Shown piece by piece: positions 56,345 to 64,000 of a stretch of 64,000 nt of DNA. The translations under genes and the position numbers were made by a program. The stretch lies in contig JAEXNT010000024.1 of NCBI GenBank assembly GCA_023439545.1, positions 1-64,000 on the forward strand. Reading direction: 5' to 3'. The notes beneath the pieces are model-generated. The model did not search any database. It saw only the letters and a list, made by a program, of their open reading frames with translations, and was not told the origin of the DNA. The stretch is from Bacillota bacterium (GTDB taxonomy: Bacteria > Bacillota > Clostridia > Acetivibrionales > DTU013). The stretch's first letter is position 1, and each line of letters begins with the position of its first letter.

Positions 56345-56824
56345 ATGATCGGGCAATTTGGTTCGTTTGATCCCGGCAAATTTAAAAAGGACTACCGTGA
56401 AGGGATGTACGGCGTGGAAGCCTGCCTTATGAAATCGACGGATGATATTTCAATGTTGTTGTCGGAAATCAAAAGGAAAGGCCTGGAGCTGGGGATACAT
56501 TTCCCGCTGCGGGCAGGGGTTTATGCATCCCGTGATCCTTTGTTCCTTGACGCGGACCCCGACGTTCGGATAAGGGCTTTCTGCGACATGGAATCCGAAC
56601 TTGAATTTATCAGATCGATGGGGATCAAGCCCCGTTATGTCCTGTTCCACTATCCGAAGCCTGTTATAATCACAGAAACGTTCGATTTGGGCAGATGGAG
56701 GTTTTACCACCGTTCCGAATATATTTATGAAAGCGAATACTCATATGAGGATTTGGAAAGTTATAGCAGGCCGCTTTTCGATTGGCTCAGCGACAAGGCC
56801 GGTAAAGCGAGCCCGTCACATTAA
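56345..56824 (+). CDS. Truncated sugar-phosphate isomerase/epimerase-like protein (possible pseudogene)
   Basis: A 159-residue protein resembling the N-terminal half of a TIM-barrel xylose-isomerase-like protein (GMYGVEACLMK, LGIHFPLRAG, VLFHYPKPVI). Full-length relatives are about twice as long, and the frame stops at a diverged tail (DKAGKASPSH), so the C-terminal half seems deleted. The start is unclear: ATG 56345 lacks a ribosome site, while an in-frame ATA at 56333 lies six bases after GGGGTGAT. It may be decaying. Confidence 0.5.
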   Translation: MIGQFGSFDPGKFKKDYREGMYGVEACLMKSTDDISMLLSEIKRKGLELGIHFPLRAGVYASRDPLFLDADPDVRIRAFCDMESELEFIRSMGIKPRYVLFHYPKPVIITETFDLGRWRFYHRSEYIYESEYSYEDLESYSRPLFDWLSDKAGKASPSH

Positions 56825-56840
56825 GGGCTGATACAGGGGC

Positions 56841-56860
56841 AGCGGGGTTATTGCCCCGCT
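56841..56860. other. GC-rich hairpin downstream of the truncated isomerase gene
   Basis: AGCGGGG and CCCCGCT pair over a short loop. No T-run follows on the plus strand, so its role as a terminator is doubtful. Confidence 0.25.
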
Positions 56861-56910
56861 TGGTTGCAACAAAAAAAGCATTAAAAAAGGGGAAAGGAAG
56901 GTAGTAGCGT

Positions 56911-57696
56911 ATGTATTTGAATCACGAGGAAACAATTAAAAATATTTCGGAAAAACTGAAAAAGAGGGACGACGTCCTTGCCCTGCTGGTTGCCGGCTCC
57001 GTAGCCCACGGCTTTGAATCTGAAACTTCGGACGTGGATATAATGATTCTGATATCGGATGAGAAATACGAAGCAAGGCTGAAGACGGGTGAAATGACTT
57101 ACTACGAAACTGAAAGCTGCACATACAAGGATGGTTATGTCGACGGTAAATATATCTGTATGGATTTCATGAAAAAAGTGGCCGAATACGGAAGCGAACC
57201 GGCAAGATTTGCGTTCGAAGGCTCAATGCCGGTTTTCTCCAGGATCGACGGGGTGCAGGAGCTGATAGGACGGATCACGCGATACCCTGTGGAAAAGAAA
57301 ACGGAAAATATCAAGCGTTTCCGCGCACAGCTCGAAGCCTGGAAATGGTATTGCTATGAGGCTCTGAAGCGCAGCAATGTATATCTGCTCGATCTCGCGG
57401 CCGCAAATCTCGTACTTTTCGGCGGAAGAATGCTGCTTGCACACAACGAGACCTTGTATCCCTACCACAAATGGTTTCTGAAGGTACTTGAAAGAACGAA
57501 AAACAAACCGGATAACATTATGCAGCTGATTGAAAATATCTACGCTTCAAAAGATACAGTAAATGTAGAAGCTTTCTATAAAAGCGTTACGAACTTCGTG
57601 CCGTTCGAAGCCGAGGGTTTCAACTGGCCGAACCAGTTCGCAATCGATACAGAGCTGACATGGATGAACGGAAAGACGCCGGTCTCGGATATTTAA
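56911..57696 (+). CDS. Nucleotidyltransferase domain protein
   Basis: A 261-residue protein with a pol-beta-type minimal nucleotidyltransferase head: GSVAHGFESETSDVDIMILI near residue 30, where the GS and DVD residues form the NTP/metal site, then a helical C-terminal half (ENIKRFRAQLEAWKWYCYEA). It resembles aminoglycoside or unknown-substrate nucleotidyltransferases. GGGAAAGGAAGG precedes the ATG. The small Cys-rich gene follows 13 bases after its stop. Confidence 0.78.
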   Translation: MYLNHEETIKNISEKLKKRDDVLALLVAGSVAHGFESETSDVDIMILISDEKYEARLKTGEMTYYETESCTYKDGYVDGKYICMDFMKKVAEYGSEPARFAFEGSMPVFSRIDGVQELIGRITRYPVEKKTENIKRFRAQLEAWKWYCYEALKRSNVYLLDLAAANLVLFGGRMLLAHNETLYPYHKWFLKVLERTKNKPDNIMQLIENIYASKDTVNVEAFYKSVTNFVPFEAEGFNWPNQFAIDTELTWMNGKTPVSDI

Positions 57697-57709
57697 GGAG
57701 GCGGATGGT

Positions 57710-57871
57710 ATGCTGGAAAACGGCCTTGAGGTCTGCAGCTGCAAAAAGAAAAATTGCATTCGCCACGGAAAGTGCGCCGAGTGCCTGGAGCATCATAAGA
57801 ACAACAAGCGGTATCCCCCTTATTGCAAACGCAATAAGGATAAAGCCGATAAAAAAGCACCTCTCCGTTAG
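57710..57871 (+). CDS. Small Cys-rich protein (53 residues), function unknown
   Basis: An ATG eight bases after a strong AAGGAGG opens a 53-residue protein with eight cysteines or histidine pairs arranged VCSCKKKNCIRHGKCAECLE, then HH, and a late PPYCKRN. The CxC-x4-C-x4-GKC-x2-C pattern suggests a small metal- or Fe-S-binding protein of a kind common next to other genes in Clostridia. The start five bases earlier (ATG GTA TGC) leads into a different, unstructured frame, so codon pattern and cysteine spacing decide this one. Confidence 0.65.
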   Translation: MLENGLEVCSCKKKNCIRHGKCAECLEHHKNNKRYPPYCKRNKDKADKKAPLR

Positions 57872-57973
57872 TTTTCAATGCATTTTATCATACAATGAAG
57901 AAAATACAGCGTATAATGGTAGAATTTGCATTACGTTTAGCTTAGCTATTTTATCTTATTGGGGGAATGTGTT

Positions 57974-58717
57974 TTGAAAATTGTAAAAAGAATTGCGATA
58001 GTTGTTACTGTGCTGGTCATCATATTTACAGCATTTTTCGGGTATTACGGGATCAGGTCGATTAATGAGACCAGAGTGATGAAGCCCATCGATACCAGGG
58101 AGATTATCGATGGCATATATACGTTGAAGGACAATTCTCAGAACATGTACATTATAGAGGGAACTGACGGCTACATAGCAGTAGATGCGGCAATGAATGC
58201 TTCGATTATAAAGCGTGAACTCGGCAAGCTTCAGATCCATGCTGATCAGGTCAAGGCTATTCTTCTTACTCACACCGATTTGGATCATACAGGGGCCATA
58301 GGACTTTTCGAAAATGCCAGGGTCTATATCTCGGATGCGGAAGAGCAGATGATCGACGGTACAACGGTAAGGAATATGTTCATATTCAAAAACAAGCTGG
58401 ATTATGAATACAACCTTCTGAAGGATGGGCAGGAGATCGATGCGGCCGGGTTGAAAATAAGGTGCGTTCTGACTCCCGGACATACTCCGGGTTCGATGTC
58501 CTATATAATCAATGACAAGTACTTATTCACCGGAGATACCTTCAGGCTGAAAGACGGAAAAGCATCGGTATTCAACGAATTTTTCAACATGGATTCCGGA
58601 GAGGAAATGAAATCCATCGAAAAGCTGTCAGGCCTTACGGGCATAGAGTATGTGTTTACCGCCCATTACGGCTGTTCCGATGATTTTGCAACGGCATTTA
58701 AAGACTTTGGTAAATAG
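57974..58717 (+). CDS. Membrane-anchored MBL fold metallo-hydrolase
   Basis: A 247-residue protein with an N-terminal signal anchor (IAIVVTVLVIIFTAFFGYYG) and an extracytoplasmic MBL domain: LLTHTDLDHTGAI near residue 92, TPGHTPGSMSYI and the terminal FTAHYGCSDDF. The THTDLDH form keeps the metal-binding His/Asp set. It starts at TTG 57974, with GGGGG eight bases upstream; no ATG fits the family opening. The substrate is unknown. Confidence 0.82.
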   Translation: MKIVKRIAIVVTVLVIIFTAFFGYYGIRSINETRVMKPIDTREIIDGIYTLKDNSQNMYIIEGTDGYIAVDAAMNASIIKRELGKLQIHADQVKAILLTHTDLDHTGAIGLFENARVYISDAEEQMIDGTTVRNMFIFKNKLDYEYNLLKDGQEIDAAGLKIRCVLTPGHTPGSMSYIINDKYLFTGDTFRLKDGKASVFNEFFNMDSGEEMKSIEKLSGLTGIEYVFTAHYGCSDDFATAFKDFGK

Positions 58718-58898
58718 ATTTTGCAATTATGCAATTTTGTACATTTGCTGAATATATGGCACAATGTCAGTAAACACGGGCTTTTGAAGCACACTCCAAA
58801 TGCAATAAGAGGTTTTGAAAGAATAGAATGTCGGATTATGCAGACAATAATTTAAGGCCAATCAAATTAACATATGATTCAGGAGGGAGAAATAGCCT

Positions 58899-59159
58899 AT
58901 GAACAGGACTATTGCCGTTGAAAGTAATCTGACGCCGGTCGCGCAATATCTTTCCGAAAAGGGATACAAGGTGGACGAAATCGATCTTGGCAAAGAATAC
59001 ACCAAAAACATCGATAAATATGACGCTGTTGTAATAACAGGAATGAACAAGAATTTCCTCGGAGTTCAGGATATAGTATCAAAAATACCGGTAATTGAAG
59101 CAAAGGGTTTGACTGCCGAACAGGTGTACAGCCAGCTTGCGAGCAGTCTGAAGCATTAA
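58899..59159 (+). CDS. YkuS family protein (UPF0180)
   Basis: An 86-residue protein with the YkuS pattern: IAVESNLTPVAQYLSEKGYK at the N-terminus, DAVVITGMNKNFLGVQDI in the middle and the Lys/Thr-rich end. Family members are small soluble Firmicutes proteins of unknown function. AGGAGGGAG precedes the ATG. It ends before a likely bidirectional terminator facing the PAP2 gene. Confidence 0.85.
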   Translation: MNRTIAVESNLTPVAQYLSEKGYKVDEIDLGKEYTKNIDKYDAVVITGMNKNFLGVQDIVSKIPVIEAKGLTAEQVYSQLASSLKH

Positions 59160-59240
59160 TCGGAGATACAGCGATCAATTAAGATGCGGCAGCTGTCGAA
59201 TCAAGCCGATGCAGTTATAGACGTAAAAACAGTAGTTTTT

Positions 59241-59286
59241 AAAGACAGCTTTCCATGGTGTGGAATTATCCATGGGGGCTGTTTTG
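59241..59286. terminator. Bidirectional terminator between the YkuS and PAP2 genes
   Basis: ACAGC-ttt-CCATGG pairs with CCATGG-gg-GCTGT (wobbles at the middle bases) and is followed by TTTT on the plus strand and preceded by an A-rich run. The two genes converge here. Confidence 0.6.
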
Positions 59287-59288
59287 CA

Positions 59289-59801
59289 TTAAACCAATAT
59301 TTTAAGGAAACCGTATACCACAAATGAGATCAGGAAGCCTATAGTTATATCGGTAGGATAATGGAAACCCAGGCATGCTCTTGAGACACCCACCAGCAAT
59401 GCCAGACAGAGCAACGCCACCCCCAGCCCCGGGAAAAAAGCCGAGAGGGAGAAGGCTATGGAAAGCGCCGAGCTCGAGTGTCCTGAAGGGAAGGAGTATA
59501 CGCACTTGGGGGGCTTTTTGGCGATCACCCAGTTCAGGGTCTTATAAGGGCGAGGTCTGTTGACCACCCTCTTGAGCGTTTGGATCAATATTTGCCCCAA
59601 TATGAGATTTGACGCCAGAAAGAAGCCGGCTTTTCTATCATACGCAATGAAGAACAGTGAAATACAAACCGAAAACAAAAAGGATCCCAGTTGTGTTACC
59701 GCCCTCATAAATACCTTCAGGGTTTTGCTGTGCAGTCTTCTGTTAAGAAAATAGAAGCAGGCCAGATCTTTTTGTCCGATATAAGTGATCAATGATGACA
59801 T
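59289..59801 (-). CDS. Phosphatase PAP2 family membrane protein
   Basis: A 170-residue integral membrane phosphatase. The three PAP2 motifs are KRVVNRPRP, PSGHSSSALS and SRACLGFHYPTD, which form the His-phosphatase site near the outer face. Likely substrates are undecaprenyl pyrophosphate or phosphatidylglycerol-phosphate-type lipids. ATG 59801 has GGGGTGG six bases upstream; the frame runs 51 bases further but without a ribosome site. Confidence 0.9.
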   Translation of the reverse strand: MSSLITYIGQKDLACFYFLNRRLHSKTLKVFMRAVTQLGSFLFSVCISLFFIAYDRKAGFFLASNLILGQILIQTLKRVVNRPRPYKTLNWVIAKKPPKCVYSFPSGHSSSALSIAFSLSAFFPGLGVALLCLALLVGVSRACLGFHYPTDITIGFLISFVVYGFLKILV

Positions 59802-59998
59802 ATGTTTCCACCCCGGAGTGTTATGATTCTTTCTTGTTATAATGTAGCACACTTATGCAATGGGAGTATAGATAATAATTTAATTTACTGTTAACCTTGA
59901 TAGAAATTTTGCGTATATAGTTATGTCGACATCAATCTGTTGATATTTTGTAAATATCCGACATGGTAATGGAGTGATTTACATAAGGAGCTAAAGAA

Positions 59999-61696
59999 AT
60001 GTCCGACTTTTTTTATTATGCAATCGCCGGATGCATAGGGCTTGCAGGTATAGCCGCATATATATTCCGCAAAAGGAAACGGGCGGTTGAAAACTTGAAA
60101 CGAAGGATCAGGAGCCAGTGGGGGGAATATCCGGAGGATAGATACAAGACAGGGGAATTGAAAGCGATCGCCGGCTACTATGATAATATCAAGGATAGCG
60201 GTAAAGCTTTCCACATTGACGATATAACGTGGAACGACCTGGATATGGACGATATCTTCAAGCGGATCAATAATACGCAGTCATCCGCCGGGGAGGAGTA
60301 TCTCTATTATCTGCTGAGAAGCCCTGTATTTGCGGGGGCGGCTCTTTCCGAGAGGGACAGGCTTGTGGAATACTTCAGAAAAAATCCTGCCGAACGCGAA
60401 AAGCTGCAGATGATACTGGCGGGTCTCGGGAAGAAACGATATGCGGGAGTGTACGATTTTTTCCTGGGTAAATCCGCAGGCTTGCCCAAAACCGGACATT
60501 ACGGGCTGCTTGTCGCGGCTTTGCTGCTGTTGCCGTTTGCCATGTTTATCAATGTTGCCGTTGGCTTCATTCTAGTCACAGGTATATTCCTTGCGAATAT
60601 CCTGATCTATTACCGTGTCAAAAGCGCGCGCGAGCCTTTGCTGGATCGCATCACCTATATAATAGAGCTTATAAGGTGTGGCCGGACGATATCGAAAGCC
60701 GGTATCGGCGAGATCGGAGAATATTCCGAAAAACTGCGGGATGCGTCGGGACATTTCAGGTCATTGGCGATAAATTCGTTCTATCAGCTTTTTTTCAACA
60801 CCAACGATGTGTTTCTCGAGCCTCTGAAAGCTATTTTTCTTCTGGATTTGATCGCATTTAACAGGCTGGTCAGGGTATTGGACGAGCATAAGGAAGAAAT
60901 ACGGAATTTGTATGAAATAATCGGCTTTTTGGACAGTATCACGGCTATAGCTTCGTTCAGAGCTTCCCTCGATTATTATGCGGCGCCGGCTCTGTACGAA
61001 AGCAGCGGTACAAGGCCTGCATCGCTGCAATTCACCGATGCTTTTCACCCGCTTATAGAAAATCCCACGGTGAATTCCCTGGACATCAAAAAACCCGTAC
61101 TCATAACGGGTTCGAATGCTTCGGGCAAGTCCACCTTTTTGAAAATGGCGGCGATAAACGCGATATTTGCCCAGACTATACATACATGCCTGGCACGGAA
61201 GTATGAGTCCAGCTATTTTACGATTTTTACATCCATGGCTCTGAAGGATGATGTGGCAAGCGGCAGGAGCTATTATATGACGGAGATCAATTCTCTAAAA
61301 AGGATAATCGACAATATAAACGGCCCGTATCCTTTGCTTTGTATGATAGACGAAGTACTAAGGGGTACGAATACCGTTGAGAGGATAGCTGCGTCGTCCA
61401 TGATACTGGGCGATCTCGGTGAAAGCAACTGCATCATTGTAGCCGCGACTCATGATATTGAGCTGACAGCTATATTGAAGGACCAATATGATAATTATCA
61501 CTTCCACGAGAGGTTCGAAGGGAACAATATTTTCTTCGAATACAGGATCCACCCGGGGAAGTCGACCACACGCAATGCGATTAAGCTGCTGAGGATAATG
61601 GGCTATCCGGATCAGATAGTCAACAGTGCCGAAAATATGGCGGAGAGCTTTTTGCGTGAAGGCAGCTGGAACTACTCTCACGTTGGCAGTGAATAG
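59999..61696 (+). CDS. Membrane-anchored MutS-like ATPase
   Basis: A 565-residue protein with an N-terminal membrane helix (YYAIAGCIGLAGIAAYIF) and two further helices near residues 175-205, and a C-terminal MutS-type ATPase: Walker A ITGSNASGKSTFLKMAA near residue 370, Walker B CMIDEVLRGTNTVER and the late AATHDIELT. The mismatch-binding domains of MutS are missing. Such membrane MutS-related proteins have no established role. AAGGAG precedes the start. The next gene begins 20 bases after its stop. Confidence 0.8.
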   Translation: MSDFFYYAIAGCIGLAGIAAYIFRKRKRAVENLKRRIRSQWGEYPEDRYKTGELKAIAGYYDNIKDSGKAFHIDDITWNDLDMDDIFKRINNTQSSAGEEYLYYLLRSPVFAGAALSERDRLVEYFRKNPAEREKLQMILAGLGKKRYAGVYDFFLGKSAGLPKTGHYGLLVAALLLLPFAMFINVAVGFILVTGIFLANILIYYRVKSAREPLLDRITYIIELIRCGRTISKAGIGEIGEYSEKLRDASGHFRSLAINSFYQLFFNTNDVFLEPLKAIFLLDLIAFNRLVRVLDEHKEEIRNLYEIIGFLDSITAIASFRASLDYYAAPALYESSGTRPASLQFTDAFHPLIENPTVNSLDIKKPVLITGSNASGKSTFLKMAAINAIFAQTIHTCLARKYESSYFTIFTSMALKDDVASGRSYYMTEINSLKRIIDNINGPYPLLCMIDEVLRGTNTVERIAASSMILGDLGESNCIIVAATHDIELTAILKDQYDNYHFHERFEGNNIFFEYRIHPGKSTTRNAIKLLRIMGYPDQIVNSAENMAESFLREGSWNYSHVGSE

Positions 61697-61715
61697 CAGA
61701 AGGCCGGAGAATACG

Positions 61716-62246
61716 ATGAAAAACATACCTAATTGCATTACGGCAACCAGGATCGTTTTGTCCCTGGCACTGCTTTTTATCATGCCGTTGAGCCCGGTAT
61801 TCATAGCCGTTTATATCCTTTGCGGCATAACAGATATTACCGACGGGCCCATCGCCAGGAAGACAGGCGCTGTGAGTCAGCTGGGGGCGCGGTTCGACTC
61901 GGCTGCGGACCTCGTTATGATATGTGTTTCGCTAAAAGTATTTATCCCGCTCGTAAAGCCGCCTTCAGAGGTGATAGTCTGGGTCGCCGTTATTTTCGCC
62001 GTTCGCTCTGCCTCGATGATAAAAGCTTACGTAAGATATAAAACCTTCGCGGTGCTTCACACCTTCGTAAACAAACTTACAGGATTAATGCTGTTCCTGT
62101 TCCCGGTATCGCTCACTTTAACGCATTCGTCCATACCGATGTATATCATGTGCGCCGTGGCAAGCATTTCGGCTGTCGAGGAGCTTATTATTCATTCAAC
62201 GTCATGGGAACTCGATATCGACAGGAAAAGCCTTTTTACTAAATAG
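61716..62246 (+). CDS. CDP-alcohol phosphatidyltransferase
   Basis: A 176-residue integral membrane enzyme with the family motif DITDGPIARKTGAVSQLG followed by ARFDSAAD, i.e. D-x2-D-G-x2-A-R-x8-G-x3-D-x3-D. It would make a phospholipid head group such as phosphatidylglycerol phosphate or cardiolipin precursors. ATG 61716 has GGAG upstream; the same frame is open further left but lies inside the MutS-like gene. Length is slightly short of typical PgsA. Confidence 0.85.
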   Translation: MKNIPNCITATRIVLSLALLFIMPLSPVFIAVYILCGITDITDGPIARKTGAVSQLGARFDSAADLVMICVSLKVFIPLVKPPSEVIVWVAVIFAVRSASMIKAYVRYKTFAVLHTFVNKLTGLMLFLFPVSLTLTHSSIPMYIMCAVASISAVEELIIHSTSWELDIDRKSLFTK

Positions 62247-62278
62247 TGAAGCTTCCCTTCAAGGAGCAGAGGCTGAAC

Positions 62279-62308
62279 TTGATTACAGTAATAAAATACA
62301 GCTATAAT
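62279..62308 (+). promoter_or_regulatory. Promoter of the DUF6472-like gene
   Basis: TTGATT (62279-62284), 18-base spacer, TATAAT (62303-62308). Confidence 0.5.
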
Positions 62309-62353
62309 AAAATAAGCTATATAAAATATTATTGTTGAGAAAGGTCCTGTGAA

Positions 62354-62536
62354 ATGAAAGGCAAGAGCAATTGCGACTGTTGTATCAATTATATTTACGA
62401 TGATGAATATGAGTGCTATACATGCCAAATGAACCTTGATGAAGACGAAATGATGCGGTTCTTATCCAAATCTATCGACGATTGTCCATATTTCCGCCTT
62501 AACGATGAATACAAGATTGTGAGAAAACAGATATAA
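62354..62536 (+). CDS. DUF6472 family small Cys-containing protein
   Basis: A 60-residue protein with CDCCINYIYDDEYECYTCQM followed by LDEDEMMRFL, DDCPYFRLNDEYKIVRKQ: four to six cysteines that probably bind a metal, and the conserved CPYFRLNDEYKIVRKQ end of the DUF6472 family, found in Clostridia. Function unknown. It has its own consensus-like promoter. Confidence 0.85.
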   Translation: MKGKSNCDCCINYIYDDEYECYTCQMNLDEDEMMRFLSKSIDDCPYFRLNDEYKIVRKQI

Positions 62537-62570
62537 GAACAGATATATAGTATTAATAAGGGGAACAGCT

Positions 62571-63410
62571 TTGAAGAGAAAATATGTTATAGCTATCGCT
62601 ATTTGTGCAGGTCTATTTGTCATGTCAGCCGTAGCGGCTTTTTATAATGGTTTGGTGGTCAGAAGGTATACGGTGGAATCGGATAAGCTTGGCCCGGATG
62701 ATTCTATAAGAGCGGTCCTGATTACCGACCTGCACAGCTGTATATACGGGAAAAACCAGAAAGACCTCCTGTCATTGATAAGTCGGCAAAAACCGGACAT
62801 CGTCCTGCTTGCCGGGGATATCGCCGATGTTGAGGCGCCGCTTACAGGTGCGAAATTATTTATAGAGGGCGTTACAAAGATAGCGCCTGTATATTACGTT
62901 TCAGGGAACCATGAAGTATGCTCCTCCAGCTTGGGATTTATCAAGAGGATCATTCGGAGCTACGGCGTGACAGTGTTGGAAAGCAGCTATGTGAAGGTAA
63001 AGGCAGGTAATATCCCTGTAATAATAGCGGGGGTGGATGATCCCGACATTGAATTGTTTGAACAGGGTGTTGACTGGGAAAGCTCGATGCATCAAGGGTT
63101 TTCACACCTCGGCGAAGAACAGGGCTACAGGATACTGCTGGCGCATCGCCCTGAACTGATAGATATATACGGACAATACGATTTCGATCTTGTCGTCTCA
63201 GGCCATGCGCATGGCGGACAGGTAAGGATACCGTTCATACTGAACGGCCTTTATGCTCCTGACGAGGGTTGGTTCCCGAAGCATGCGGGAGGGGTCTACA
63301 AATACGGTGACCTGACCCATATAGTTAGCCGCGGAATCGCAAACACTATTATCCTGCCAAGGATTTTCGATCCACCGGAGGTTGTCGTTATTGATATTAA
63401 GGGAAATTGA
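62571..63410 (+). CDS. Membrane-anchored metallophosphoesterase (YkuE-like)
   Basis: A 279-residue protein with an N-terminal membrane helix (YVIAIAICAGLFVMSAVAAF) and a calcineurin-like phosphatase: ITDLHSCIYG near residue 52, LAGDIADVE, VSGNHEVC, and SGHAHGGQVRIP with the late metal ligands. It resembles the YkuE/YaeI group acting on lipid head groups or UDP-sugars at the membrane. The start is TTG 62571, with AGGGG nine bases upstream. Confidence 0.88.
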   Translation: MKRKYVIAIAICAGLFVMSAVAAFYNGLVVRRYTVESDKLGPDDSIRAVLITDLHSCIYGKNQKDLLSLISRQKPDIVLLAGDIADVEAPLTGAKLFIEGVTKIAPVYYVSGNHEVCSSSLGFIKRIIRSYGVTVLESSYVKVKAGNIPVIIAGVDDPDIELFEQGVDWESSMHQGFSHLGEEQGYRILLAHRPELIDIYGQYDFDLVVSGHAHGGQVRIPFILNGLYAPDEGWFPKHAGGVYKYGDLTHIVSRGIANTIILPRIFDPPEVVVIDIKGN

Positions 63411-63528
63411 CCTCACATTTGTTTCCCAAACCCTCCACTAATACTCCAGGGTTATACTTATGTAGTATAATCGTTCTACAATCGATCTGCATGCCTGTGG
63501 CAAGGCGGATCCAAGCATGGAGGAAAGT

Positions 63529-64000
63529 ATGGAAAGTTATATTGAGATCAATGGCGCGCGGGAAAATAATCTTAAAAACCTGTCTTTAAAGATACCCAAG
63601 AACAAGCTTGTAGTTTTGACCGGTATTTCCGGCTCGGGAAAATCGACTCTGGCATTCGATACGCTTCAGAAGGAGTGTCAGAGGCAGTACATGGCGTCGC
63701 TTGGAATGGCAATCGATTTTCTGGGCAAGCCGAAGGTCGATTCCATCAAGGGCCTTTCACCCTCTATCAGCGTAGATCAGTATGTGGCCAACAGAAACCC
63801 GCGGTCTACCGTCGGGACAGTCACTGATGTATTCACTTACCTGAGGCTGCTTTATGCAAAGCTCGGTGAAAGACCCTGCCCCAATTGCGGTGCGATTATA
63901 AGGCCTGCTTTTGAGGACCGGGAAGAGGAGGCGGACCTGTGGGATGACGAAGGGGATTTCCAACTGGATACCGCTGCATCGCCGGAGGATGAAGCGGAAA
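63529..64000 (+). CDS. UvrA-like ABC ATPase (excinuclease subunit A homologue), 3' end beyond window
   Basis: The first 157 residues of a UvrA-family protein: Walker [21 protein letters not shown] near residue 28, the FA/Q-loop-like ISVDQ segment and [19 protein letters not shown], the first zinc-knuckle CxxC. Directly after the CPNC motif is a Glu/Asp-rich insertion ([14 protein letters not shown]) not seen in housekeeping UvrA. The protein is cut by the window edge, so it may be a UvrA2-type paralogue. GGAGGAAAG precedes the ATG; an in-frame ATG four codons earlier is less likely. Confidence 0.8.
   Translation, partial: MESYIEINGARENNLKNLSLKIPKNKLVVLTGISGSGKSTLAFDTLQKECQRQYMASLGMAIDFLGKPKVDSIKGLSPSISVDQYVANRNPRSTVGTVTDVFTYLRLLYAKLGERPCPNCGAIIRPAFEDREEEADLWDDEGDFQLDTAASPEDEAE

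Noticed and set aside
57660..57977. 105-residue plus-strand ORF over the nucleotidyltransferase end
   Set aside because: Another frame of the same bases gives a Cys-rich protein with better ribosome spacing; this one has no motif.

Overview
The window looks like a chromosomal segment of an anaerobic, endospore-forming member of the Clostridia (Bacillota). The support is a GerW/YtfJ sporulation protein next to a DUF2953 protein, a YjfB-type small protein, a YkuS protein, a DUF6472 protein, a CIRCE-controlled groESL operon, oxygen-sensitive Fe-S proteins (an Isf-like flavoprotein, an aldo/keto reductase with a ferredoxin tail), a CymR-like Rrf2 regulator, and frequent TTG/GTG starts behind strong AGGAGG Shine-Dalgarno sites. 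I cannot name the species. No rRNA, tRNA, CRISPR array or complete insertion sequence was found.

Layout. 1-6.5 kb: a palindrome-rich stretch that looks like the right end of an IS200/IS605-type element, then a DUF5060/DUF5605 glycosidase-like protein, a Cof-type HAD phosphatase and an Isf-like flavoprotein on the minus strand, facing away from a sorbitol/sorbose-phosphate-type dehydrogenase and a dihydrolipoamide dehydrogenase. 6.5-15.6 kb: a two-component system, DUF2953-gerW, a PrpE-like phosphatase, a DUF6941-like protein, an aldo/keto reductase, a four-repeat secreted protein that appears to be leaderless, and a ThuA-like protein. 15.8-18.8 kb: sulfur assimilation (cymR-like regulator, O-acetylhomoserine sulfhydrylase, cysteine synthase). 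18.8-23.1 kb: a small convergent ORF, a membrane protein, an acyl-ACP thioesterase, transketolase and a YjfB protein. 23.2-30.7 kb: three tandem paralogues of a membrane-anchored solute-binding protein followed by a complete zinc-type ABC transporter. 30.8-36.5 kb: a glutaredoxin-like protein behind a CsoR-like operator, a zinc-ribbon membrane protein, a PcrA/UvrD helicase interrupted by an intein with a GIY-YIG-like domain, and a small Cys-rich protein.

38.0-47.4 kb is a nearly complete histidine operon (hisZ-G-D-C-B-purC-H-A-F-IE) behind a strong promoter with an inverted repeat at the predicted start site. purC sits inside it, linking AICAR made by HisF/HisH to purine synthesis. 47.4-49.6 kb is CIRCE-groES-groEL. 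49.6-52.7 kb on the minus strand holds a membrane glycosyltransferase-like protein and a PadR/HAAS-domain pair. 52.8-64 kb is a run of mostly plus-strand accessory genes: a Phd-Uma2 fusion with a perfect palindrome at its promoter, a homocysteine methyltransferase-like protein, two MBL-fold proteins, a GNAT protein, a truncated isomerase-like gene, a nucleotidyltransferase, two small Cys-rich proteins, YkuS, a PAP2 phosphatase (minus), a membrane-anchored MutS-like ATPase, a CDP-alcohol phosphatidyltransferase, a metallophosphoesterase, and the start of a UvrA-like protein cut by the window edge.

The signals most worth following up are the intein in pcrA, the triplicated binding-protein locus with its duplicated promoter, the Phd-Uma2 fusion with its operator, the leaderless repeat protein, and the CsoR-like operator in front of the glutaredoxin.
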